Positions 1 to 8,217 of a stretch of 38,408 bases of DNA are shown one piece after another. The notes beneath the pieces were generated by a model, which was not told the origin of the DNA, did not search any database, and saw nothing but the letters and a program-made list of their open reading frames with translations. Origin of the DNA: Paracoccaceae bacterium. Lineage in GTDB: Bacteria > Pseudomonadota > Alphaproteobacteria > Rhodobacterales > Rhodobacteraceae. The DNA is taken from positions 1-38,408 of the forward strand of contig JAMWZF010000002.1 of the NCBI GenBank assembly GCA_024304875.1, in the 5' to 3' direction. The stretch's first letter is position 1. Every line of letters starts with the position of its first letter. The position numbers and the translations under genes are program-made.

Positions 1-45
1 AGGCCTTCTGATGGGTCGGCCCGTGCCGGACCCAGGTGATCCAGG

Positions 46-570
46 TCACGGCAGCGATCCTTTCAGGACCAGCGGCAATCCGGCCATGACCGTCACCACC
101 AGATCCGCCTCGGCCGCCACCGCCTGGTTGAGCCGGCCCTGCGCCTGCGCGAAGGCGCGGGTCACGGGGTCCATCGCCACCCCGCCGAGGCCGATCTCGT
201 TCGAGACCACGACGACGGGGGCCGGGCAGCGGGCGAGGTCACCGAGGAAGACGCCGGACCCCTCCGCGGGCTCGCCTCCTGCCTCGATCCAGGCCGCGAG
301 CCAGAGAGTGGCGCAGTCCAGCAGAACGATTGAGCCGGGGTCCATCGCGGCAAGGGCGCTGCCGATCCTGTGCCCGGTCTCGACAAGGTGCCAGTCTACA
401 CCGCGCCGCGCGGCATGGGCGGCAACCTTGGCGGCCATCTCGGTGTCCCGCACCTCGGCCGTCGCGACGTAGACCGGTGGCCGCCCACACGACAGGACGA
501 AGGCTTCGGACCAGGCCGATTTGCCCGAGGCGACACCGCCAAGAACGAGTGTGCGATTAGGCAAAGTCAA
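46..570 (-). CDS. cobU: Bifunctional adenosylcobinamide kinase/adenosylcobinamide-phosphate guanylyltransferase
   Basis: ORF MTLPNRTLVLGGVASGKSAWSEAF.. with P-loop GGVASGKS and VVVVSNEIGLGGVAMDPVTRAF..GRLNQAVAAEADLVV typical of CobU/CobP. Confidence 0.93.
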   Translation of the reverse strand: MTLPNRTLVLGGVASGKSAWSEAFVLSCGRPPVYVATAEVRDTEMAAKVAAHAARRGVDWHLVETGHRIGSALAAMDPGSIVLLDCATLWLAAWIEAGGEPAEGSGVFLGDLARCPAPVVVVSNEIGLGGVAMDPVTRAFAQAQGRLNQAVAAEADLVVTVMAGLPLVLKGSLP

Positions 571-682
571 CTGTGCGCAACCTCATGGAACCGAATTTGG
601 GAACCGGACGGCGGGGTTATGCGTATCTCACCCATAGAACGTGGGGAAGCGTGCTCTACGCAGACGATAGGGAGATGGCCGA

Positions 683-1561
683 ATGGCTTTCGATGGAATG
701 ACCGACCAGACTCTGCCGCGCCAGGCAATGAAGGCTGAACTTCTCGATGCCGAGACCGAAAGCAAGCTCGCCTATGCCTGGCGGGACCACCGCGACGAAG
801 CGGCCCTTCACCGGCTGATCAACGCCTACATGCGTCTAGCTATCTCGATGGCCTCGAAGTTCAAGCGTTACGGCGCCCCGATGAACGATCTCATCCAGGA
901 AGCGGGCCTTGGCCTCATGAAGGCCGCCGACCGGTTCGACCCCGATCGCGGCGTCCGGTTCTCGACCTACGCCGTCTGGTGGATCAAGGCCTCGATCCAG
1001 GACTACGTGATGCGCAACTGGTCGATGGTTCGGACCGGCTCGACCTCCTCGCAGAAGTCGCTGTTCTTCAACATGCGCCGGGTCCAGGCCCGGATCGAGC
1101 GCGAGGCCCAGGCCGCGGGCGAGCAGATCGACCGGCACAAGATGCGCGAGATGATCGCCAAGGAAGTGGGCGTGCCCCTCGCCGACGTCGAGATGATGGA
1201 AGGACGCCTGTCCGGCTCCGACTTCTCGCTGAACGCCACCCAGTCGACCGACGAGGATGGCCGCGAGTGGATCGACGCGCTCGAGGACGAAGGCACCCAG
1301 GCCTCCGAGCATGTCGAGAATAGCCACGACACGGCCACCCTGCGCCAGTGGCTCTCGACCGCCCTCGCCGTGCTGAACGAACGCGAGCGGTTCATCGTCC
1401 GCGAGCGCAAGTTGCGCGATGCGCCACGCACGCTTGAAAGCCTCGGCAACGAGCTTGGCCTGTCGAAGGAGCGGGTCCGCCAGCTCGAGGCCGCCGCCTT
1501 CGGCAAGATGCGCAAGTCTCTCGAAGGACAGAGCCAGGAGGTCCACCACTTCCTGCAATGA
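683..1561 (+). CDS. rpoH: RNA polymerase sigma factor, RpoH (sigma-32) family
   Basis: Sigma-70 region 2 (RLAISMASKFKRYGAPMNDLIQEAGLGLMKAADRFDPDRGVRFSTYAVWWIKASIQDYVMRNWSMVR) and region 4 (LESLGNELGLSKERVRQLEAAAFGKMRK). Confidence 0.93.
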   Translation: MAFDGMTDQTLPRQAMKAELLDAETESKLAYAWRDHRDEAALHRLINAYMRLAISMASKFKRYGAPMNDLIQEAGLGLMKAADRFDPDRGVRFSTYAVWWIKASIQDYVMRNWSMVRTGSTSSQKSLFFNMRRVQARIEREAQAAGEQIDRHKMREMIAKEVGVPLADVEMMEGRLSGSDFSLNATQSTDEDGREWIDALEDEGTQASEHVENSHDTATLRQWLSTALAVLNERERFIVRERKLRDAPRTLESLGNELGLSKERVRQLEAAAFGKMRKSLEGQSQEVHHFLQ

Positions 1562-2346
1562 GGAAGCTCGCCCTTCTTCTGACCCTCTTCATCGTCCCTC
1601 CGGCCGCCAGCCGGGGGGACGATCTGTTCGAGCTGATCGCGGCCGGGGCCGACATCTACGTCCTGGGCGAGACGCACGACAATCCGGATCACCACGCCCG
1701 GCAGGCAGAAGTGTTGACGGCTCTCGATCCTTCCGCCGTGGTGTTCGAAATGCTGACCGCGGATCAGGCCCGCACCGCCAATGCCGCCGGCGGCGTCGAT
1801 CCCGAGGCGGTCGGCTGGGCCGAGAGCGGCTGGCCGCCCTTCGATCTCTACGCGCCCGTGTTCGGCGCCGCCGCCGGTCGCCCGCATTACGGCGCGCAGG
1901 TCCCGCGAGACGTGGCGCGGCAGGCCATGACGGACGGCATCCTGGAGAGCTTCGACGGCGATGCGGCCCTTTTCGGCCTCGACACGCCGCTGCCCGAGGC
2001 CGAGCTGGATGCCCGCCTCGCCCATCAGGCGGAGGTGCATTGCGACGCCCTGCCCGAGGAGATGCTTCCCGCGATGGTCGACATCCAGCGCCTGCGCGAC
2101 GCCGAGCTGGCCCGGCAGGCCCTCGCCGCCCTGGACGACACCGGCGGGCCGGTGGTGGTCATCACCGGCAACGGCCACGCCAGGACCGACTGGGGGATGC
2201 CGGCCCTGATCGCCCGCGCCCGGCCCGACGCGAACGTCTTCGTCCTCGGACAGGCCGAGGAGGGCGCCGAGCCGGAGGGCGGCTTCGACCTCGTGCTGAC
2301 CTCTCCCGCAGCCGCGCGAGAGGACCCCTGCGCCGCCTTCCGCTAG
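1558..2346 (+). CDS. ChaN family (haem-binding uptake/Tiki-like) lipoprotein
   Basis: N-terminal signal-like sequence, YVLGETHDNPDHHARQ and VVFEMLTADQ motifs; ATGA overlap with rpoH-like gene. Confidence 0.8.
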   Translation: MRKLALLLTLFIVPPAASRGDDLFELIAAGADIYVLGETHDNPDHHARQAEVLTALDPSAVVFEMLTADQARTANAAGGVDPEAVGWAESGWPPFDLYAPVFGAAAGRPHYGAQVPRDVARQAMTDGILESFDGDAALFGLDTPLPEAELDARLAHQAEVHCDALPEEMLPAMVDIQRLRDAELARQALAALDDTGGPVVVITGNGHARTDWGMPALIARARPDANVFVLGQAEEGAEPEGGFDLVLTSPAAAREDPCAAFR

Positions 2347-2425
2347 AGCCCGCCCTTTGCATTCCCCAAGCCCCGGCCTAGTCTCCCGCCGGGGCGGCGG
2401 CCCCTTGGATGAGAAGAGGCGGGCC

Positions 2426-3100
2426 ATGCTGGCAGGCAAGCGGATACTCCTGATCATCGGCGGCGGCATCGCGGCCTACAAGGCGCTGGACCTGATCCGG
2501 CGGCTGCGGGACGCGGGCGCCGGGGTCACGCCCGTCCTGACCCGCGCCGCAACCGAATTCGTCACCCCCCTCTCCGCCTCGGCGCTGGCAGGCGAGAAGG
2601 TCTACCAGGACCTCTTCGACCTCACCGACGAGGCCGAGATGGGCCATATCGAGCTGAGCCGCGCCGCCGACCTGATCGTCGTCGCCCCGGCCACCGCCGA
2701 CCTCATGGCCAAGATGGCCCAGGGCCACGCCGACGACCTTGCCTCCACCCTCCTCATGGCCACTGACAAGCGCGTCCTGATCGCCCCCGCGATGAATGTC
2801 CGCATGTGGGAGCATCCCGCGACCCGCCGCAACCTCGCCACCCTGCAGGGTGACGGCATCCTCACCGTCGGCCCGGACGAAGGCCCCATGGCCTGCGGTG
2901 AGTTCGGCTACGGGCGCATGGCCGAGGTCCCCGCCATCGTCGCCGCCGCCCGCGCCGCGTCCCGCCAGGCCGCGGCGGTGCCGATCCGGGGCAGGGTGAC
3001 GCGGTACATCAGATCAGTTGCAGCTGCTGCGGCTCGGGCGCGAAGCGGGCGCGGAGGTTCGCGTCGTCCAGCGCCCGCGCCGTCCATCCGGCGCAGGTGA
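2426..3100 (+). pseudogene. coaBC: Truncated coaBC: only the CoaC (phosphopantothenoylcysteine decarboxylase) flavoprotein domain is present
   Basis: MLAGKRILLIIGGGIAAYKALDLIRRL...VVAPATADLMAKMAQGHADDLASTLLMA...APAMNVRMWEHPATRRNL...GPMACGEFGYGRMAEV, then unrelated sequence; the CoaB domain is absent. Confidence 0.8.
2908..3009 (-). pseudogene. 5' remnant of the uracil-DNA-glycosylase-like (UdgX/TIGR03915-type) partner of the radical SAM gene
   Basis: ATG at 3009-3007 overlaps the radical SAM stop (TGATG); reads MYRVTLPRIGTAAAWRDAARA.. and then runs antisense into coaBC to a TAG at 2910-2908. Confidence 0.6.
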
Positions 3101-4277
3101 CGAAGCTTCTGGCCGACTTCATGTTGGCGCCCATGCGGGCGAGGTCCTCGTACCGAAGGGTCCGGTGCCGCCGTGTCGACAGGATCCGCCCCACCGTCTT
3201 GGTTCCGAAGCCGGGCACCCGGAGGAGCAGCGCCTTCTCGGCCCGCATCACGTCGACCGGGAAGAGGTGCCGGTTCTTCAGCGCCCAGGCCAGCTTGGGG
3301 TCGATGTCGAGGTCGAGGTTGCCGCCCGTGCCCCCCGCCGCGATCTCGCCCACGTCGAAGCCGTAGAACCGCAGCAGCCAGTCGGCCTGGTAGAGCCGGT
3401 GCTCGCGGATCAGCGGCGGCTTGATGAGGGGCAGCTTGGCCGCGCTGTCGGGAATCGGCGAGAAGGCGGAGTAGTAGACCCGCCCCAGCTTGTAGTCGCC
3501 GTAAAGCATCGTGGCCCGGGTCAGGATCGTGGTGTCGTCCGCCCCGTCGGCGCCGACGATCATCTGGGTGGACTGGCCCGCCGGGGCGAACGTCGCGGGC
3601 CGCTTGCCGGTGTGGCTCCGGTCCCGGCTGGCCTCGCGCAGTTGCCGGACGCTGCCCATGGCGGCCCGGATCTGGACCGGGTTCTTCTCGGGGGCGAGGT
3701 CGGAGACGGCGGCGTCGGTCGGAAGCTCCACGTTGATCGACAGCCGGTCGGCGTATTTTCCCGCCGCCTCGATCAGCTCGGGCGCCGCATCGGGGATCGT
3801 CTTGAGGTGGATGTAGCCGCGGAAGTTCTCCTCCTCCCTCAGTTTGCGGGCGATCTCGACCATCTGCGCCATGGTGTCGTCCGGGCTGCGGATGATGCCG
3901 GAGGAGAGGAACAGCCCCTCGATGTAGTTGCGCCGGTAGAACGAGAGGGTGAGCTGCACCACCTCGTCCACGCTGAACCGCGCCCGGGTCGTGTTGGAGG
4001 ACACCCGGTTCACGCAGTAGGCGCAGTCGTAGATGCAGAAGTTGGTCATCAGGATCTTGAGCAGGCTGATGCAGCGCCCGTCCGGCGCGTAGGCGTGGCA
4101 GATGCCGCTTCCCCCCGTAGACCCGAGCCCCTTGCCGTCCCGGCTGTCCCTCCGGGTCGAGCCGGAGGAGGCGCAGGAGGCGTCGTAGCGTGCGGCGTCG
4201 GAGAGGATCGCCAGCTTGTCCTGGAGGGTGCGCTGTACCATGAATGTTCTTTTAATGTTCTCGTCTCCGCCCGGCAA
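3009..4277 (-). CDS. Putative DNA modification/repair radical SAM protein
   Basis: CxxxYCxNRxxx cluster motif (NFCIYDCAYCVNRVSSNTTRARFS) and C-terminal helix-hairpin-helix-like VPGFGTKTVGRILSTRRHRTLRYEDL; start may be internal (MVQRTLQDKL..). Confidence 0.88.
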   Translation of the reverse strand: MPGGDENIKRTFMVQRTLQDKLAILSDAARYDASCASSGSTRRDSRDGKGLGSTGGSGICHAYAPDGRCISLLKILMTNFCIYDCAYCVNRVSSNTTRARFSVDEVVQLTLSFYRRNYIEGLFLSSGIIRSPDDTMAQMVEIARKLREEENFRGYIHLKTIPDAAPELIEAAGKYADRLSINVELPTDAAVSDLAPEKNPVQIRAAMGSVRQLREASRDRSHTGKRPATFAPAGQSTQMIVGADGADDTTILTRATMLYGDYKLGRVYYSAFSPIPDSAAKLPLIKPPLIREHRLYQADWLLRFYGFDVGEIAAGGTGGNLDLDIDPKLAWALKNRHLFPVDVMRAEKALLLRVPGFGTKTVGRILSTRRHRTLRYEDLARMGANMKSARSFVTCAGWTARALDDANLRARFAPEPQQLQLI

Positions 4278-4397
4278 GTCACGCCGAGGTGAGGCGTGGC
4301 CTTTCCGCGACGGCGCGCCGATTTGCGCAGGGCCCGGCTGTCCGGGTCCGGTTGGGATCGGCTATGGCGGCGGGGTGACGACAGGACGGGGCCCGCG

Positions 4398-4874
4398 ATG
4401 AGTGGCAGGAGAATGACAGGGTGGGGCTGGCGCGCCCTTGCCCTTGCCGGTTTCATCACCCTGCCCGGCGGCGCCGTTCGGGCCGATCCGGATCTGGTCA
4501 CGATCCTGGGCGGGTCCTACCACGTCGGAGCGCCCGGGGCCTTCGAGACCTTCACGCCCGGCGTCTTCCTGACCTGGCAGTACCCCGCCGTCGATCTCTC
4601 CGCCGGGATCTACCGCAACAGCTATGGCCGGGTCTCGGTCGCCGCGACGGTGGACCATGCGGTCTACGACACCGACTGGGTGACGATCGCCGGGTTCGCG
4701 GGACTGAGCCACTACCCGCAGGAGGGGCGGACCCTGGCCCGGAGCGTGGGCGACGTGGTGCCGATCGGCGGGTTGCGGCTGCGGGTGGGGCACGCGCTGG
4801 TGACCGTGATCCCGTCGGACAGCGCATCCATCGACGCCATCGTGACCCTCGGCTTTACCTTCGAGGTGAACTGA
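4398..4874 (+). CDS. Hypothetical exported protein, probably outer-membrane beta-barrel-like
   Basis: Signal peptide-like MTGWGWRALALAGFITLPGGAVRADP and alternating beta-strand-rich mature part ending ..VTLGFTFEVN. Confidence 0.55.
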   Translation: MSGRRMTGWGWRALALAGFITLPGGAVRADPDLVTILGGSYHVGAPGAFETFTPGVFLTWQYPAVDLSAGIYRNSYGRVSVAATVDHAVYDTDWVTIAGFAGLSHYPQEGRTLARSVGDVVPIGGLRLRVGHALVTVIPSDSASIDAIVTLGFTFEVN

Positions 4875-4928
4875 CCAAGCCGGACTTTCGCATTGCGCCG
4901 CGCAAGCGCTGTCGCTAGACGGGTCGGC

Positions 4929-5018
4929 GGAGACGTGGCCGAGTGGTCGAAGGCGCTCCCCTGCTAAGGGAGTAGGCGGGAAACCGTCTCGAGGGTTCGA
5001 ATCCCTTCGTCTCCGCCA
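4929..5018 (+). tRNA. tRNA-Ser (anticodon GCT)
   Basis: GGAGACG...CGTCTCC acceptor stem, long variable arm, anticodon loop ctGCTaa, T-loop GGTTCGAATCC, encoded G-CCA. Confidence 0.95.
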
Positions 5019-5356
5019 CCGACTAAGCCATTGTTATTAAATACAAAAATGACACTGAACTTGTCTGGACCTTTCCGGGACTTGGCGACCCCTGACTCAG
5101 CTAGAGACCTGTAATCTCTCGCAAAACATCCCTCCAAACCGTCCCGCGTCTCTCGCCTGCTGGAGAGTCGGAGCGCTTTTGCGACTTCCACTAGAGCAGG
5201 GCCCGGCAGTAGGTCGTTCCGGAGTTGGAATTTTCACTCCCTTTCAATGCTTTGACCTATCGATCCGGACGCCGTCCGAAGGACTATAGGAGAACAATGT
5301 AAGTGGAATGGGCGGCGCTTGGGATCTTGCCCGCTCGCGGACACCGTCGGGACTGA

Positions 5357-7000
5357 TCAGCCCGCGAGCCGTTCGAACAGTCGCCGTTGGGTATCCCAGT
5401 CGGCCGGCAGTTCGTGGGTCTTGATCCATTCGGAGGTGAGGGCCACGGGCTGGAGGCCGCGGGTGATCCGGGCCAGGAGGTCCGGGGCGAGAAAGGCGAG
5501 CGGGATCATCTGGCGAATGCGGCTAGTGGCAATGCCCTCGAACTCGGCGATGGCGCCCAGGGTCTCGCCGCGGAGCAGCCGTTCGTGCCAGCTCCGGGCG
5601 GCGCGGATGTTGGCGAGGAGGATGGGGTCGGGGGAGCCGCCACGCGCGCCGAGAACAAGCCGCGCTTCAGCCCCGCGGCGACGCAGGGTGATGGCCTGTT
5701 GCAGAACAAGAGCGTCAGGATCCAGGCTGGTCTCCGCAATACCGATCCGTGTCGCCAGCGCTGCCGGATCAAGGGTCGCGGTCAGACTGGTCGGAGAGAG
5801 CCGGACGCCGGCGATCAATGTTGCAAGATCGTCCATGCAGTCGCTGCTGGCCACCGTCACCAGTGCGGCAGCAACTCTGGGCAATGCCGCAGGCGACATC
5901 TCCGGCAGCAGTCGCGCGGCCAGGTCCGGATCTCGCAAATGCCCCGTCATCACCTCGGCAACCGCCCCCTCGATCACTCGGGCAGGGAGGCGCCAAGCCC
6001 CCGGATGGTCCTTTGCCAGCCCGGTGATCAGCCGACGGGAGACATAGTAGCGATGCCGGACCTGACCTTTGCGACAGTGGCTCGGCGTCATCGCATCGCC
6101 GGTCTCGTCCATAAGCTTGCCGCAGAGCGGGGCTTTGGCCGGTGGTCCAGCGGGCCCACGGGGCCGGGCAGCCTCGTCGGACAACATCTGCTGGAGTGCA
6201 TCGAAGGTCTCCGGATCGATGATGGCCGCATGCTGGCCTTCATAGACATCCCGGTGATGCCGGATGCGTCCGGCATAGATCGGATTGATCAGCAGGCGGT
6301 GCACATCGGCCTTGCCGAAAGGATGACCACCGACCGTCCGGCCCGAGGAATAGGTTCTAAGCCGGGTGCGATACCCACGGTCCTCGGCGATCTCGGTCAC
6401 GCGCCGGAGGCTCCGATGCTCGGCATAGAGCGCGAAGAGATCGCGCACCACGTCGGCCTCGTCCTCGACGATGCTGAGGCTCCGCCCCTCGGGGGCGTAG
6501 CCAAGCGGCACCGCACCGCCCATCCAGAGACCCTTGCGCTTGGAGGCGCGGATCTTGTCGCGGATCCGCTCGGCGGTGACCTCCCGTTCGAACTGGGCGA
6601 AGGAGAGCAGCATGTTCAACGTCAGCCGCCCCATGCTGGTGGCGGTGTTGAAGCTCTGGGTGACCGAGACAAAGCTGGCCCCTGCGGCGTCGAGCCGGTC
6701 CACGATGCGGGCGAAGTCCGAGAGCGAGCGGGTGAGCCGGTCGATCTTGTAGACCACGATGAGATCGACGCGTCCGGCGTCGACCTCGGCGAGGAGCGAT
6801 TGCAGGGCGGGTCGGTCGAGAGTGCCGCCGGACAGGCCGCCATCATCGTAGCGGGCCGGCAGCAGCTTCCAGCCCTCGGCGGTCTGGCTGGCGACATAGG
6901 CGGCGCACGCCTCGTGCTGGGCATCAAGAGAGTTGAAGTCCTGCTCCAGACCCTCTTCGGAGGACTTGCGGGTGTAGATGGCGCAGCGGACCCGGCTCAT
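5357..7000 (-). CDS. Large serine recombinase family protein (resolvase + recombinase domains)
   Basis: CAIYTRKSSEEGLEQDFNSLDAQHEAC, DLIVVYKIDRLTRSLSDF, LTLNMLLSFAQFEREVTAERIRDKI. Confidence 0.93.
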   Translation of the reverse strand: MSRVRCAIYTRKSSEEGLEQDFNSLDAQHEACAAYVASQTAEGWKLLPARYDDGGLSGGTLDRPALQSLLAEVDAGRVDLIVVYKIDRLTRSLSDFARIVDRLDAAGASFVSVTQSFNTATSMGRLTLNMLLSFAQFEREVTAERIRDKIRASKRKGLWMGGAVPLGYAPEGRSLSIVEDEADVVRDLFALYAEHRSLRRVTEIAEDRGYRTRLRTYSSGRTVGGHPFGKADVHRLLINPIYAGRIRHHRDVYEGQHAAIIDPETFDALQQMLSDEAARPRGPAGPPAKAPLCGKLMDETGDAMTPSHCRKGQVRHRYYVSRRLITGLAKDHPGAWRLPARVIEGAVAEVMTGHLRDPDLAARLLPEMSPAALPRVAAALVTVASSDCMDDLATLIAGVRLSPTSLTATLDPAALATRIGIAETSLDPDALVLQQAITLRRRGAEARLVLGARGGSPDPILLANIRAARSWHERLLRGETLGAIAEFEGIATSRIRQMIPLAFLAPDLLARITRGLQPVALTSEWIKTHELPADWDTQRRLFERLAG

Positions 7001-7596
7001 GGGGTTACCTCCTGTGCGTCGGGAGCCGAGACGATGTTCCTGCCCGCGTCGCCGGGGTCGGGAATGGGCCCTTCAAACGCGTCTTCAACCGGTGTTGAAG
7101 GCGCGTCCGCTGGCGCCTTCGAGACACTCTGCCCTGCCGAACCCCGGGTGGTCAGGCCGAAGAACCGCGGCCCCGACCAATGCGCCCCGGTGATCTCCCT
7201 TGCGATGGCGCTGAGAGACGGCCAGGTCTTGCCGACCATCCGAAAGCCGCCGTCGATCACCTCGACATCGTATCGACGTCCGTTCCACTCGCGGACCAGC
7301 CGGGCTCCGACCGGCAGGAGGGCCGAGGCAGGAGTGCCGCCACAGCTGGTTGCCGAACCTGCTCTACGCAAGGCCCGAAGCACGGCCTTATCCGGTCTGC
7401 CGTGCCGGCGGCACTGCAGCTCGTAGGCGAGGGCGCGCTGCAGGATGGGGAGGGACAGGCTCTTCGGCGGCGAGGCGCGGTGCAGCTGTCGCCAATGGGC
7501 AAGAAGCTGCTCCCGATCCATGTCCTCGATCATCGTATGATCGGGCAGGGGGCCGGGATCGACCCCCTGGGAGATGCGATTGGTGAAGCGCGCCAT
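6997..7596 (-). CDS. DUF2924 domain-containing protein
   Basis: LPILQRALAYELQCRRHG, PVGARLVREWNGRRYDVEVIDGGFRMVGKTWPSLSAIAREITGAHWSGPRFFGL. Confidence 0.85.
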   Translation of the reverse strand: MARFTNRISQGVDPGPLPDHTMIEDMDREQLLAHWRQLHRASPPKSLSLPILQRALAYELQCRRHGRPDKAVLRALRRAGSATSCGGTPASALLPVGARLVREWNGRRYDVEVIDGGFRMVGKTWPSLSAIAREITGAHWSGPRFFGLTTRGSAGQSVSKAPADAPSTPVEDAFEGPIPDPGDAGRNIVSAPDAQEVTP

Positions 7597-7597
7597 C

Positions 7598-7972
7598 TCA
7601 GGACGCCGGATAGACAGCCGGCCCGGCAGGCGCGGGATCGGTAAGGACAGGCTCGTCCGCCCTCAACACTTCGACGGCGCGCTTCGCACCTGCGGTCGCG
7701 CCCGCTGGCACCAGTTGGTAGGTCGTCGCTCCGCCGGCAGACTTGCCAACCTCGATCTGATGACCCGCCTTCCGGAGGCGGCTTATTGCGGCCCGGACCG
7801 TATGGGCCTGCCAGCCTAACTGCGTGCAGAGCACTGTGACGGTCGGAGGGCGTTTGCGCTGCAATGCCTTCAACAGCACCTCCGACTTGGTCGGTGTCTT
7901 CTTGGGGGTGCCCGACGGTTGCGCGTCGGCCGTGTCCGGGCGCGCCTGGGTGTTGGTCGGTTGGTTGGACAT
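7598..7972 (-). CDS. DUF3489 domain-containing protein
   Basis: TPTKSEVLLKALQRKRPPTVTVLCTQLGWQAHTVRAAISRLRKAGHQIEVGKSAGGATTYQL; likely start at 7972 (MSNQPTN..). Confidence 0.82.
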   Translation of the reverse strand: MSNQPTNTQARPDTADAQPSGTPKKTPTKSEVLLKALQRKRPPTVTVLCTQLGWQAHTVRAAISRLRKAGHQIEVGKSAGGATTYQLVPAGATAGAKRAVEVLRADEPVLTDPAPAGPAVYPAS

Positions 7973-8217
7973 TTTGTTGTCTCCTTGGCTCGGCAGGCGA
8001 CCATCGCCTGCTACCGAGACAGGCCCGGCAGGGCGGGCGAGGTGGCTTGGGGAGCGTCGGCAGTACCGCTTCCTTGCGAGCAATTGTCCAGTCGGATTGC
8101 GTCGTCCACATTGCCGGAGAAAGCGTCAGTTTCGTTGAGGTAACGGCATTGGCCGTCGTGGTCAGTTTGATGCGGGTTGCAGAGCGTCCTGCCGGACTCT
8201 CTGCGTGTTATTCGCGG

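Noticed and set aside
3018-4292. 424-aa plus-strand ORF opposite the radical SAM gene (also 1003-2469 -, 5387-7426 +, 23906-25816 +, 31557-33863 -)
   Set aside because: Low-complexity R/G/A/P-rich shadow ORFs opposite well-supported genes, typical of high-GC DNA
4964-5191. 75-aa minus-strand ORF ending EGIRTLETVSRLLP
   Set aside because: C-terminus is tRNA-Ser read antisense; no other support for coding
5291-5302. SD-like AGGAGAAC followed by a start-stop ATGTAA
   Set aside because: Curious, but no supporting structure or downstream ORF; probably chance or a remnant
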